Program-made: the position numbers and the translations under genes
The notes under the pieces: model-generated
Databases searched by the model: none
The model's input: the letters and a program-made list of their open reading frames with translations, nothing else
What the model was told of the DNA's origin: nothing
Shown here: positions 37,525 to 46,287 of the stretch, piece after piece
Layout of the letters: the number at the start of each line of letters is the position of its first letter
How positions within the stretch are numbered: position 1 is the stretch's first letter
DNA from: Clostridium tyrobutyricum DSM 2637 = ATCC 25755 = JCM 11008
Lineage (GTDB): Bacteria > Bacillota > Clostridia > Clostridiales > Clostridiaceae
NCBI RefSeq assembly: GCF_000359585.1
Contig: NZ_APMH01000017.1
Location: 1-64,000, forward strand
Length of the DNA stretch: 64,000 nt
Direction of reading: 5' to 3'

Positions 37525-37823
37525 AGAGTATCTAATTTTATATTATGGACATTTTTATGTATGAAATTGAAATTTCAAATACTTTAATAAAACCTAATGG
37601 TTTTTTAAACTTTACAAAGGAGAGGGGGTAAGAACGTCTGACTCGGACTGTGTAGATAATTGCACATACTAGAACTTATATAAATTTATTTATATAAATT
37701 TTAGACATATGGAAATATGCCATTATTACTATATGTAAAATTAAAGTTAAGCAGTAGCTTAACGCTAATACCATATATGGCATTTTATATATTAAACTAT
37801 GGTTTTAGTAGAGTTTTTATGAT
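37525..37823 (+). other. Long structured leader of the spoIIA operon (no recognised riboswitch)
   Basis: The 408-base gap between the camA-like gene and spoIIAA holds the sigma-H promoter and this leader. Stems: TTATATAAA/TTTATATAA (37676-37697, loop TTTA); CATAT/ATATG with a GGAA loop (37706-37719); GTTAAGC/GCTTAAC with loop AGTA (37746-37763); and a long-range pair ATGCCAT (37717-37723) with ATGGCAT (37777-37783) that encloses the third stem and competes with the second. A purine-rich GGAGAGGGGG lies at 37619-37628. A reading frame of 28 codons (37545-37631, MDIFMYEIEIS...) has no ribosome site. I recognise no known RNA family. Confidence 0.45.
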
Positions 37824-38159
37824 ATGAATTTAGAATTTGAAGTTAAAAATGATAAACTTATAGTTCATATGATCGGGGAACTAGACCATCATAGTGCTGA
37901 AGAAGTTAGAAATAAGATTGATGATAGACTTGAAAGAGATAACATAAAGAAACTTATAATGGATTTTTCTCATGTGAGTTTTATGGATAGTTCAGGCATA
38001 GGTGTTGTAATTGGAAGGTATAAAAAGCTCAGCTTAAAAAATGGAACTGTTTGTATTGCAAAAGTTATAGATTCGGTAAATAGAGTATTTCAGTTATCAG
38101 GTATGTTTAAAATAATAAAGGTGTATGACAGCGTTGAGCAGGCTATTGATAATATTTAA
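37824..38159 (+). CDS. spoIIAA: Anti-sigma factor antagonist SpoIIAA
   Basis: 111 residues, STAS domain. The phosphorylation loop VSFMDSSGIGVVIGRYK contains the DSSG motif (Ser56-Ser57; the second corresponds to the Ser phosphorylated by SpoIIAB in Bacillus). The unphosphorylated form releases sigma-F in the forespore. First gene of the spoIIAA-spoIIAB-sigF operon, with a weak ribosome site (TAGTAGAG), which may matter given the structured leader. Confidence 0.96.
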   Translation: MNLEFEVKNDKLIVHMIGELDHHSAEEVRNKIDDRLERDNIKKLIMDFSHVSFMDSSGIGVVIGRYKKLSLKNGTVCIAKVIDSVNRVFQLSGMFKIIKVYDSVEQAIDNI

Positions 38160-38174
38160 TGGGGGGATAGAGAC

Positions 38175-38603
38175 ATGTATGATAACAGTATGAAAATAGA
38201 GTTTGTTAGCAAATCGCAGAATGAAAGCTTTGCAAGAGTAGCAGTAGCAGCTTTTGTATCACAATTAGATCCAACTATAGATGAATTAACTGATGTAAAG
38301 ACTGCAGTTTCAGAAGCAGTTACAAACTCTATTATTCATGGTTATGAAAATGGAAAAGGTATTGTAAAAATTGAAGCTTATATAAAAGAAAGAGAACTTA
38401 CTTTAATAATAGAAGATGAAGGTGCCGGCATAGAAGATGTAAATCTTGCTATGCAGCCCCTGTATACTTCCAGACCCGATTTAGAAAGATCAGGCATGGG
38501 ATTTACAGTTATGGATACTTTTATGGATTCTCTTGAAATACAATCTGAAAAGAACAAGGGGACAAGAGTATTGATGAAAAAAGTTTTTAAATCATTAAGT
38601 TAG
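38175..38603 (+). CDS. spoIIAB: Anti-sigma-F factor / serine kinase SpoIIAB
   Basis: 142 residues, GHKL ATPase fold. The N box is [14 protein letters not shown], the G1 box [11 protein letters not shown] and the ATP lid end is RSGMGFTVM. It binds and inhibits sigma-F and phosphorylates SpoIIAA. The start at 38175 follows GGGGGGATAG; a Met five codons later is an alternative matching the MKIEF beginning. Its stop is 9 bases before the sigF start, so the two are tightly coupled. Confidence 0.96.
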   Translation: MYDNSMKIEFVSKSQNESFARVAVAAFVSQLDPTIDELTDVKTAVSEAVTNSIIHGYENGKGIVKIEAYIKERELTLIIEDEGAGIEDVNLAMQPLYTSRPDLERSGMGFTVMDTFMDSLEIQSEKNKGTRVLMKKVFKSLS

Positions 38604-38612
38604 GTGAATAAT

Positions 38613-39368
38613 ATGAGTGAAGAAGCTGTAAAAATATCTAATTATGACTATAATGACAATTTAAAACTTATAAGAGCTGCTAAAAAAGGGGACAAAAATG
38701 CGCTGAATAAGTTAGTAGAAGTTAATTTTCCATTAGTTACTTCTATAAGCAAGAAATTTTTAAATAGAGGCTATGAATATGAGGACATATTCCAGATAGG
38801 GTGTATGGGTCTTATGAAAGCAATTAATAATTTTGATGAAACATATAATGTGAAATTTTCTACCTATGCGGTACCTATGATAATGGGCGAAATAAAGAGA
38901 TTCCTGAGAGATGATGGAATGATAAAAGTGAGCAGAAGTGTAAAAAATACTGCTAAAAAACTCCATTATGATAAAGAGGCACTTACAAAAAAACTAAATA
39001 GGGAGCCTACTGTTGAAGAATTGGCTGAGTATTCTGGAATAAAGGTAGAAGATTTGATATTTGCATCGGAATCTGCAAATAATATGCAATATTTATATGA
39101 TACTATACATCAGGATGATGGAGCACCAGTTCTCTTGATAGATAAGTTAAGTCAGAATCCAAATGAAGATGTTGAGATGGTAAATAGGATAGCTTTAAAA
39201 GAAACACTTAAAAGTTTGGATGTAAGGTCAAGACAAATAATAATGTTAAGATATTTTAAAGATAAAACTCAAGTACAGGTTGCCAAAATGCTTGGTATAA
39301 ATCAAGTACAAGTATCAAGAATTGAAAAGAAAGTATTGAAAACTATGAAGGATATTTTGAATCAATAA
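38613..39368 (+). CDS. sigF: RNA polymerase sigma-F factor
   Basis: 251 residues. Region 2 is visible as GYEYEDIFQIGCMGLMKAINNFD ... FSTYAVPMIMGEIKRFLRDD, region 3 as REPTVEELAEYSG, and the region 4 helix-turn-helix as TQVQVAKMLGINQVQVSRIEKKVL. First forespore-specific sigma factor. I chose the ATG at 38613 behind AGGTGA; the GTG at 38604 overlaps that site. The operon ends in a strong hairpin overlapping the stop codon. Confidence 0.96.
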   Translation: MSEEAVKISNYDYNDNLKLIRAAKKGDKNALNKLVEVNFPLVTSISKKFLNRGYEYEDIFQIGCMGLMKAINNFDETYNVKFSTYAVPMIMGEIKRFLRDDGMIKVSRSVKNTAKKLHYDKEALTKKLNREPTVEELAEYSGIKVEDLIFASESANNMQYLYDTIHQDDGAPVLLIDKLSQNPNEDVEMVNRIALKETLKSLDVRSRQIIMLRYFKDKTQVQVAKMLGINQVQVSRIEKKVLKTMKDILNQ

Positions 39369-39414
39369 ATAAGTAGGTTTCGTAACATAAAAATATTTAC
39401 GGAACCTACTTATT
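39368..39414. terminator. Bidirectional terminator between sigF and the penicillin-binding protein gene
   Basis: AATAAGTAGG... pairs with ...CCTACTTATT in a stem of 17-18 bp with one G-T and about 12 loop bases. It begins at the last base of the sigF stop and lies 9 bases from the opposing gene's end. Confidence 0.8.
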
Positions 39415-39423
39415 GTATTGACA

Positions 39424-41850
39424 CTAATTACTTAAATTAGGTTGATTCTTAGAATTTGTGTCATTTGTTGTATCTGTATTATTGGTATTAGTGTTATTGG
39501 TATTATCAGTATTATCAACATTGTTATTGTTATTATTAGTGCTATTTGCATTTTTATTATTGGAGTTTTGGTTATTTAAATCAGCTGTATTGTCATTAGA
39601 ATTTGGAGTATTCACATGTTTTCTTTTTGACTTAGTATTTTGCTGATTATTTGTTTTATAAGAATTTTTGTTATTGTCGTTATTTTTGTTATTGTTGTCA
39701 AATAATGAATCAGATATTGTATCTTGTTCTGTTGGTTCAGTACCATCTATAAATACTTCAGTATAGTATTTACTTTTTGATGGATTCAAAAAGTAAAGTG
39801 GAGATGGTAATTTACCTGTTTCAGAAGAAACCTGTTCAGTTACAACTCCAGAAGGCATAGTTATTTCTTTATAAGGTAATCCTTCATGAAAAGCTGTCAT
39901 TATAGATGCCCAAATTGCAGCTGAAGAGTTACTGTTTAAACCTGATATTCGTGAATTATCATCATTTCCTATCCAAACTGAAGCGGAGTAGTAGGGAGTT
40001 AACCCTGAAAACCATAAATTCTTGTCATCACTTGAAGTACCTGTCTTACCCCTAGCCATATCACTAAAGTTGGCTGTAGAACCTGTTCCTTCCGAACTTA
40101 CAGGAGATTTTAAAAGATCATACATTACATATGCAGCATTTGCTGATAATACCTTTCTAGTACTTACTTTTGATTCCAAAATTACTTTTCCAGATCTGTC
40201 TGTAACTTTTGTATAAAGTCTAGGTGAAGTATATATGCCATTATTACCAAATACTCCATAGGCAGCAGCCATTTGCAGTGTATCTGTACCATGGTACATT
40301 TCTCCTAGGGAAAGTGCAGCCATACTTGATTTATCAGTAGCATCCAAATTTAATCCGAATTTTTCGGCATAAGAAGCACCTGTTTCAAGGCCTATCTTAT
40401 CTTCTACTTTGGCAGCTATAGCATTTGACGATTTCATAATTGCGGTTCGCAATGTCATATTTGTATATGAAAAGGTACCCTCATTTGTTGGAGTATAAGC
40501 GCTGCCATTTGTTCCATATTTTCTAGCTATATCATCTGACCATGGTGAGTCTTCAAGTACAGTTGCGGCAGTATATTTTTTAGATTCTATAGCAGGACTA
40601 TATACAGTTAAAGGTTTTATTCCCGAACCAGGTGGCCTTAAATAACTTTGAGATGCAGCTCTATTATATGACATAGCGGGCTGAGTACCTCTACCTCCAA
40701 CTAGGGCCTTTACCTCTCCGGTATGGTAGTCTATAACTACAGCTGAAGCCTGAGGTTGTATTATTTCATTTTTATCTTTTGCAGAATTATTTTGTAATAT
40801 AGTAGAATTATTCAATATACTTTCAGTTTGCTTTTGAAGGCTTTTGTCCATAGTAGTATATATTTTCAATCCTCCATAAGTTATCATTTGATTAACCTGG
40901 GAATCACTGTAATTGTACTTTGTCTTTAAATCATTTTTTACCTGCTGCATTGCAGGCATGGAAAACCATTCATGTTCTAATCGGTTGTCCTGGGGAGAGT
41001 ACGGTTTTATATGTAAATTTCCCTTATTTATATTATTTATAGCTTCCACATATTGTTGTTCGCTTATGTAGTTATTTTCATACATCTTCTTCAATACACT
41101 TTTTGTTCTGTTTAAATATATGGATGGATTTTTTTTAGAAGCACTGGAATAAGGATAATATACAGATGGACTTTGAGGTATACCTGCAATGAAGGCACAT
41201 TCAATTAAATTTAATGAACTGGCCGACTTTCCAAAGTATTGTTGTGAAGCGGATTCAACACCGAAAGCTCTTCCACCTAAAAAAATTGTATTCATATATC
41301 CTTCAAGAATTTGATCTTTAGTTAAAAGTTTTTCGAGCTTTATGGAAAGATATATTTCTTGTAGTTTTCTTGTAATAGTTACTTGCGGTGACAGATATAT
41401 ACCTCTTACCAACTGCTGAGTTATAGTAGATGCTCCCTGCAGTCCAGATTGTCTTTTTATTTTATTTCCAATATCTATTAGAACTACTCCTGCTATTCTT
41501 TTTATATCTATACCTTTATGCTTATAAAATCGTTCATCTTCAATACTTATAAAAGCATGTTTCAAATTGTCAGGTATATTATTAAAAGAAAGAACAGTTC
41601 TTTGCTCGGTACTCGTCACTGTATCTGCCATATTTCCTTTATCATCATATAAAACTGAAGGCTCATTTAAATTTAATACACGATTTACATCTAGAGCAGG
41701 TGCACTTTTTATGATGGCTGCTCCGACTCCAATACATATTACAACTACTGATAAAAATATGCAGATTAAAATGGTAAATGAGAGTTTTAAAGTTTTCTTC
41801 TGAGTTTTCTTTGGAGTTTTTTTCCGAGACTTTTTTTGGCTCTTTCCCAT
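39424..41850 (-). CDS. Class A penicillin-binding protein (PBP1a-type)
   Basis: 808 residues. A basic cytosolic tail (KKSRKKTPKKTQKK), one transmembrane segment (about 27-50), then a GT51 glycosyltransferase domain (SIEDERFYKHKGIDIKRI, GASTITQQLVRG) and a transpeptidase domain. The latter has catalytic SGIK in RPPGSGIKPLTVY, SSNA and KTGTS. The last 90 or so residues are low complexity, dominated by Asn, Thr and Asp, and lie outside the membrane. It polymerises and cross-links peptidoglycan. The start is fixed by AAGGAGG. Whether it serves vegetative or spore wall is open. Confidence 0.93.
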   Translation of the reverse strand: MGKSQKKSRKKTPKKTQKKTLKLSFTILICIFLSVVVICIGVGAAIIKSAPALDVNRVLNLNEPSVLYDDKGNMADTVTSTEQRTVLSFNNIPDNLKHAFISIEDERFYKHKGIDIKRIAGVVLIDIGNKIKRQSGLQGASTITQQLVRGIYLSPQVTITRKLQEIYLSIKLEKLLTKDQILEGYMNTIFLGGRAFGVESASQQYFGKSASSLNLIECAFIAGIPQSPSVYYPYSSASKKNPSIYLNRTKSVLKKMYENNYISEQQYVEAINNINKGNLHIKPYSPQDNRLEHEWFSMPAMQQVKNDLKTKYNYSDSQVNQMITYGGLKIYTTMDKSLQKQTESILNNSTILQNNSAKDKNEIIQPQASAVVIDYHTGEVKALVGGRGTQPAMSYNRAASQSYLRPPGSGIKPLTVYSPAIESKKYTAATVLEDSPWSDDIARKYGTNGSAYTPTNEGTFSYTNMTLRTAIMKSSNAIAAKVEDKIGLETGASYAEKFGLNLDATDKSSMAALSLGEMYHGTDTLQMAAAYGVFGNNGIYTSPRLYTKVTDRSGKVILESKVSTRKVLSANAAYVMYDLLKSPVSSEGTGSTANFSDMARGKTGTSSDDKNLWFSGLTPYYSASVWIGNDDNSRISGLNSNSSAAIWASIMTAFHEGLPYKEITMPSGVVTEQVSSETGKLPSPLYFLNPSKSKYYTEVFIDGTEPTEQDTISDSLFDNNNKNNDNNKNSYKTNNQQNTKSKRKHVNTPNSNDNTADLNNQNSNNKNANSTNNNNNNVDNTDNTNNTNTNNTDTTNDTNSKNQPNLSN

Positions 41851-42053
41851 AATTATCCTCCTTATTAAAATTGTCCATTTTATTATAAAATTACATTATT
41901 AATATTAGCAATGTTTCTAATATTTTTCAATGTTTTTAATAATACTATAGGTAGTCAGTAATATTGAAATTAAATGCTGACAAAATCTATTGTATTATAT
42001 AACAGATCCATATAATTTATAATTATCAAATACATGGTTAATACATAGATATA

Positions 42054-42082
42054 TTGACTTATATGACTAAATGTGACATACT
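42054..42082 (+). promoter_or_regulatory. Candidate vegetative promoter of the rubredoxin gene
   Basis: TTGACT, 17 bases, CATACT, about 48 bases before the ATG. The -35 is good, the -10 moderate (4 of 6). A CAAAAA hexamer, the CamA-type site, lies just downstream at 42090-42095. Confidence 0.35.
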
Positions 42083-42130
42083 GATAATACAAAAATTTAT
42101 TATTACATTTTATGATTGGAGGAATTCAGA

Positions 42131-42292
42131 ATGGATAAATATGTTTGTAGTGCCTGTGGATATGTATATGATCCAGAAAAAGGGGATCCAGATAATGGAG
42201 TGAATCCCGGAACAGCATTTGAGAATTTACCAGATGATTGGGTATGTCCACTTTGCGGAGTTTCGAAGGATGAATTTGAAAAAGAGAGTTAA
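42131..42292 (+). CDS. Rubredoxin
   Basis: 53 residues, the standard clostridial rubredoxin length. Two CxxC motifs bind one iron: [19 protein letters not shown] (Cys6, Cys9) and [16 protein letters not shown] (Cys39, Cys42). It is a cytosolic one-electron carrier, in clostridia typically feeding oxygen- and peroxide-reducing flavodiiron or rubrerythrin enzymes. The ribosome site TTGGAGGAATTCAG precedes the ATG. It is a single-gene transcript bounded by a strong terminator. Confidence 0.97.
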   Translation: MDKYVCSACGYVYDPEKGDPDNGVNPGTAFENLPDDWVCPLCGVSKDEFEKES

Positions 42293-42305
42293 AATATAGA
42301 AGTAA

Positions 42306-42345
42306 AAAAGAGGAATGAGCAAATTAAATTGCTTTTTCCTCTTTT
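42306..42345 (+). terminator. Terminator of the rubredoxin gene
   Basis: AAAAGAGGAA pairs with TTCCTCTTTT; an inner GAGCAA/TTGCTT pairing extends the stem. It is followed by AATTTTT. Confidence 0.85.
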
Positions 42346-42518
42346 AATTTTTAAATTATAATTCAGCTAAAAATTGAATGAAATAATTTATAATATAAAT
42401 TCACTATTGTATTTATATTATAATAATTATATAATATATAAAAATTCTGTTAATATTCAATTCAGCAAAATAACCGATTGAATTGCTTATAACCTATGAT
42501 AAGGGAGGTTGTAATATA

Positions 42519-43424
42519 GTGGAAAAGACAATATTACAATATCAAAAAGCATTTAATAGTGCAATTGCTAGATTTAAGAAAAATAAATCCATATTGGCTG
42601 TTATGGTTTTTGGAAGTATGATTACAGGGGATTTATGGGATGAGTCAGATGTAGATCTATTTGTAATATATGACAATAATGCTTCAAGTTTAATAAATAT
42701 ATATACGGAAGAAATAGGTATTCCAATTCATATTAAATTTATGAGTAAGGGTAATTTCATGCAAATTAATGATGAAAATTTAAGAGGAGGTTTTATACAT
42801 AGAATAATATCATCTTCTCGTCTGGTGTTTTCCAAGGATATGGAAATAAGTTCTAGATACGATATAATTAGATATTATCCAGATATAGATAGAGAAAGAT
42901 GGAATATGGTTTATGTGGGAAATCTGATTAAAGACATATCTATATGTAAAAAATATTTACAAAATGATGGTATTTATACTGCATACATTGAGGCAATTAA
43001 GTCAATAGAGGAATTTTCTAAGTTGTATGTCAACTCTGCAGGATATATGATCAGCAAGGATGCCGTCAGTGTTGCTGTGAATTTAAATGATAAATTGAAA
43101 CAATATGTTAAAAACCTATTATTCTGCAGTAAGGACGAAAAAGATATAGAGATATCTATAAGAAATTTAATTGAGTACTTTGATGAAAACATAAATTCAA
43201 ATATATCAAAATTTGTAAATGTACTAATAAGTTATATTAAGAAAAAAGATGATTTCTTGAGTTCAGAACAAATAAAAAAAGATGAATTATTCAAGGAATA
43301 TGATATATGTATGGAAGAAATACTAGACAAACTTTGGAAGAAGAATATAATAAAAAAACAAATGAGAGATTATAAATTGGAAGATGGCAGCATACTATCT
43401 AAAGAAAATGTGTATTTTGTTTAG
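42519..43424 (+). CDS. Nucleotidyltransferase-domain protein of unknown substrate
   Basis: 301 residues from a GTG 9 bases after GGGAGG; earlier in-frame starts precede the ribosome site. The N-terminal third has a pol-beta nucleotidyltransferase core: VMVFGSMITGDLWDESDVDLFVIY with the GS and DxD residues. The C-terminal part is alpha-helical and resembles the substrate-binding region of KNTase-like proteins (YIEAIKSIEEFSKLYVN). It could be an aminoglycoside-type adenylyltransferase relative or a protein/RNA nucleotidylating enzyme. It begins a four-gene run with a MocR regulator, a HEAT-repeat protein and yigZ. Confidence 0.75.
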   Translation: MEKTILQYQKAFNSAIARFKKNKSILAVMVFGSMITGDLWDESDVDLFVIYDNNASSLINIYTEEIGIPIHIKFMSKGNFMQINDENLRGGFIHRIISSSRLVFSKDMEISSRYDIIRYYPDIDRERWNMVYVGNLIKDISICKKYLQNDGIYTAYIEAIKSIEEFSKLYVNSAGYMISKDAVSVAVNLNDKLKQYVKNLLFCSKDEKDIEISIRNLIEYFDENINSNISKFVNVLISYIKKKDDFLSSEQIKKDELFKEYDICMEEILDKLWKKNIIKKQMRDYKLEDGSILSKENVYFV

Positions 43425-43441
43425 ATTAATACACAAAACAA

Positions 43442-44872
43442 ATGGATGTGATTGAATCGAATAAATATTTTTTGAAATTTGATCGTCAAGGAATAATTAA
43501 ATATAAGGCTATAGCAAAGCATATAAAAAAGCTAATTGACTCGAATATTGTAAAAGATGGAGAGAAATTACCTTCTATAAGAAAATTATCTGAATATTTA
43601 AATGTAAATAGTATAACTATTGTAAATACATATAAAAAGCTTGAAAGTGAAGGATATGCTTTTCAAAAGATGGGCAGCGGAACATATGCCAAGAGAAAAG
43701 ATATAAATAAAAATTTTCGAAGAGAGTACTCAAAAGTACTAAAAAAGATATCTAATAACGGTTATACAGAGTATATGGATTTTACAGGAGAAACTCCAAA
43801 TGGAGATTTTTTTCCTGTAAAGTCTTTTAAAAATGTAATAGATGAAGTCCTTGACAGAGATGGTGCCAAGGCTCTTATTTGTCAGGAAGTTTTAGGATAT
43901 GAAGGACTTAGAGACAGTATAAGTCATATTTTTTGGAATAATAAAATTAATAGTGAGGATATATTAATAGTTTCAGGAGCACAACAGGGAATAGATATAG
44001 TATCCAAAGCTATAGTTAATACAAATGATGGTGTGATTTTGGAAAAACCAACTTATAGTGGAGCATTATCCGTATTTAAATGGAGGAGAGCTGCGATATT
44101 TGAAGTACCTGTGGATAAAGATGGTTTGAATATTAATAAGTTTGAAAAAATATTAAGAAAAAATACTATAAAGTGTTTTTATACGATGAGTTATTTCCAA
44201 AATCCAACAGGTATGAGTTATAGCTATGAAAAGAAAATACAGATACTTAATTTAGCACAAATATATGATTTTTATATTATAGAAGATGATTATTTATCAG
44301 AACTTATTTATGATGACAGAATAAAATATAATAGTTTTAAAAGTTTAGATACTAATGATAGAGTAATATATATAAAGAGTTTTTCAAAAATATTTTTGCC
44401 TGGAATAAGGATTGGTTATTTAGTACCTCCTAAGAGATTTAAAGAGGGCATACAAAACTGTAAAATAAACACTGACATATCTACTTCAAGTATTATGCAG
44501 AGGGCACTTGATCTATATATTAGAAAGGGATTTTGGAGAAACTATATAGATAAGTTGAATAGTGTCTATTCACATAGATATGATTATACAAAGTACTGTC
44601 TTATAAAATATTTGAAAGATAAAGCAGTATTTAATGACCCCGGAGGAGGACTACATTTTTATTTGAGAATACTAGATGAAATCTCTATAAATACAATTCA
44701 GCTTTTTAATGAAGCTAAAAGTAGAAAAATACTAATAACTCCTGGAACTTTATTTTATAAGAACCCATTAGATGGACAAAAATATTTCAGGTTGAGTTTT
44801 TCCCAGGTAAAAGATGAAGATATAAAAACAGGGATTAATATTATATCAGATATTATGAACCAAAAGAGGTAA
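43442..44872 (+). CDS. MocR/GntR-type regulator with aminotransferase domain
   Basis: 476 residues. Residues about 10-80 are a GntR winged helix (IKKLIDSNIVKDGEKLPSIRKLSEYLNVNSITIVNTYKKLESEGY). Residues about 110-476 form a fold-type I aminotransferase-like domain with GAQQGIDIVSKAIV, FQNPTGMSYSYEKK, IIEDDYLSELIY and the PLP Lys in YIKSFSKIFLPGIRIGYLVPP. MocR proteins use PLP chemistry as an effector sensor. It lies 17 bases after the nucleotidyltransferase gene in the same direction, unlike the usual divergent MocR arrangement. Effector and target unknown. Confidence 0.9.
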   Translation: MDVIESNKYFLKFDRQGIIKYKAIAKHIKKLIDSNIVKDGEKLPSIRKLSEYLNVNSITIVNTYKKLESEGYAFQKMGSGTYAKRKDINKNFRREYSKVLKKISNNGYTEYMDFTGETPNGDFFPVKSFKNVIDEVLDRDGAKALICQEVLGYEGLRDSISHIFWNNKINSEDILIVSGAQQGIDIVSKAIVNTNDGVILEKPTYSGALSVFKWRRAAIFEVPVDKDGLNINKFEKILRKNTIKCFYTMSYFQNPTGMSYSYEKKIQILNLAQIYDFYIIEDDYLSELIYDDRIKYNSFKSLDTNDRVIYIKSFSKIFLPGIRIGYLVPPKRFKEGIQNCKINTDISTSSIMQRALDLYIRKGFWRNYIDKLNSVYSHRYDYTKYCLIKYLKDKAVFNDPGGGLHFYLRILDEISINTIQLFNEAKSRKILITPGTLFYKNPLDGQKYFRLSFSQVKDEDIKTGINIISDIMNQKR

Positions 44873-44876
44873 TGTT

Positions 44877-45554
44877 ATGGGATTAAATGGAATGTTGAAA
44901 GTAGATTGGAATGATATAGATTCTTATACTACTGAAGAGATAAGTTATTTTTTGTCTCTGGAAGGCAAAAGCATAGATTCTATAAGTAAAATAAGAAATT
45001 TAGATAGAAAGACAATTGAAAAGCATATAATAAGTGGTAAAATAAAATATGGGATTTTGGCTAAAAGTGGCAGCGAAAAACAACTGTTTTATGAAATATG
45101 TACATCTGGAAAATTTGATAAAATAAATGTACTTAAAAATTTAGACAAGTTTAATGAAAAAAAATTAGTTGAATTTATAAAGTTGAATTATATAAACATG
45201 CGAACCAAAGATAAAGAAACTGCACTTTGGATACTAGGAGAAATAGGGGATATGGAGGTCTTTGATGTTCTAGTAAAGGGAGTAGTCCATAAACACGTAA
45301 ATGTTAGAAGAATGGCAGTTTCTGCTATTGGAAAATTAGGTGACAAATTAGGAAATAAGTTAGGAGAAAATGCACTTATAAGAGCGTTAGATGATACAAA
45401 CCCCCAAGTTATAATGTATGCTATAAAGGCTTTGATTAAAATAAAAAGTGAAAAAGCAGTGAAAAAAATAGAATGTATAAAAAATAATACAGATAAGGAA
45501 TATTTGAAGATATGCTCAGAACAATATTTAAATATTATTAAACAAAATATTTAA
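44877..45554 (+). CDS. HEAT-repeat protein
   Basis: 225 residues. The N-terminal half has a small helical DNA-binding-like segment (SIDSISKIRNLDRKTIEKHIISGKI). The C-terminal half contains two to three HEAT/PBS-lyase repeats: TALWILGEIGDMEVFDVLVKG, VNVRRMAVSAIGKLGDKLG and PQVIMYAIKALIKIKSEKAV. It starts 4 bases after the MocR stop behind GAGGTAA and is likely co-transcribed. No enzymatic residues seen; probably a protein- or nucleic-acid-binding adaptor. Confidence 0.8.
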   Translation: MGLNGMLKVDWNDIDSYTTEEISYFLSLEGKSIDSISKIRNLDRKTIEKHIISGKIKYGILAKSGSEKQLFYEICTSGKFDKINVLKNLDKFNEKKLVEFIKLNYINMRTKDKETALWILGEIGDMEVFDVLVKGVVHKHVNVRRMAVSAIGKLGDKLGNKLGENALIRALDDTNPQVIMYAIKALIKIKSEKAVKKIECIKNNTDKEYLKICSEQYLNIIKQNI

Positions 45555-45568
45555 AAGAGGTGAAAAGT

Positions 45569-46228
45569 TTGGGTTATTTTACAGTGAAGGATGAGTCTCG
45601 ATATGAATTTGAAGAAAAAAAATCCATATTTATAGGTCGTGTAAAGAGAATTTATTCTGAAGATGAAGCCAAAAAATTTATAAATAAAATAAAAGGCGGT
45701 GAAAAAGAAGCTAGGCATAATGTATATGCCTATGCTATAGGAGAGAATATGAATATACAAAGATATAGTGATGATGGTGAACCGCAAGGTACAGCAGGAT
45801 TACCTATCCTTGGAATAATCAAAAAAAATAAAATAACAGATGTTATAGTAGTAGTTACAAGATATTTTGGAGGAATTCTATTAGGAAAAGGAGGTCTTCT
45901 AAGAGCTTATTCCAAATCTGCGTCCAAGGCTATAGAAGATAGCGGTATAATAGAAAAAATTAAAGGTGTAGAGCTTGATATAATAGTAAACTATGAAGAC
46001 TTGGACAAGATTAAGCATGGTTTTGAAAAGGAATTGTGGCATATAGAAAATATAGATTATTCAGATAAAGTTAAAATTTTAATGTACTGTCCATTGGAAT
46101 GTAATGATAAAGTCATAAATAAGACTATAGATATAACTAGGGGAAAATGTCAGGTGATAGTTGGAGATGAAGAAGACTATTTTAAAATGGAAAATAGATT
46201 GTATAGGGAAGAAGATTTGTGTGAATAA
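45569..46228 (+). CDS. yigZ: YigZ/IMPACT family protein
   Basis: 219 residues from the TTG at 45569, after GAGGTG. The N-terminal IMPACT domain has the conserved KSIFIGRV, GEKEARHNVYAYAIG, RYSDDGEPQGTAGLPIL and VTRYFGGILLGKGGLLRAY motifs; a DUF1949 domain makes up the rest. IMPACT proteins affect translational control in eukaryotes; the bacterial role is unknown. Its stop codon lies within the 13-bp element that precedes yebC. Confidence 0.92.
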   Translation: MGYFTVKDESRYEFEEKKSIFIGRVKRIYSEDEAKKFINKIKGGEKEARHNVYAYAIGENMNIQRYSDDGEPQGTAGLPILGIIKKNKITDVIVVVTRYFGGILLGKGGLLRAYSKSASKAIEDSGIIEKIKGVELDIIVNYEDLDKIKHGFEKELWHIENIDYSDKVKILMYCPLECNDKVINKTIDITRGKCQVIVGDEEDYFKMENRLYREEDLCE

Positions 46229-46246
46229 ACGTTTATATGATATAAT
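46222..46246 (+). promoter_or_regulatory. yebC promoter with palindromic element shared with ruvA
   Basis: TGAATAAACGTTT (46222-46234) contains the 12-bp palindrome ATAAACGTTTAT when extended to 46236. It is followed at once by an extended -10, TGATATAAT (46238-46246). The same 13-mer occurs in the ruvA promoter. It resembles the clostridial LexA box GAACNNNNGTTY with one mismatch (GAAT-AAAC-GTTT). Confidence 0.5.
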
Positions 46247-46287
46247 ATTTAAGATTTTATATAAATGGTATTTGGGAGGGAATAAAT

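Noticed and set aside
37545-37631. Independent 28-residue peptide gene in the spoIIA leader
   Set aside because: No ribosome binding site and no similarity I recognise; mentioned only as part of the leader.
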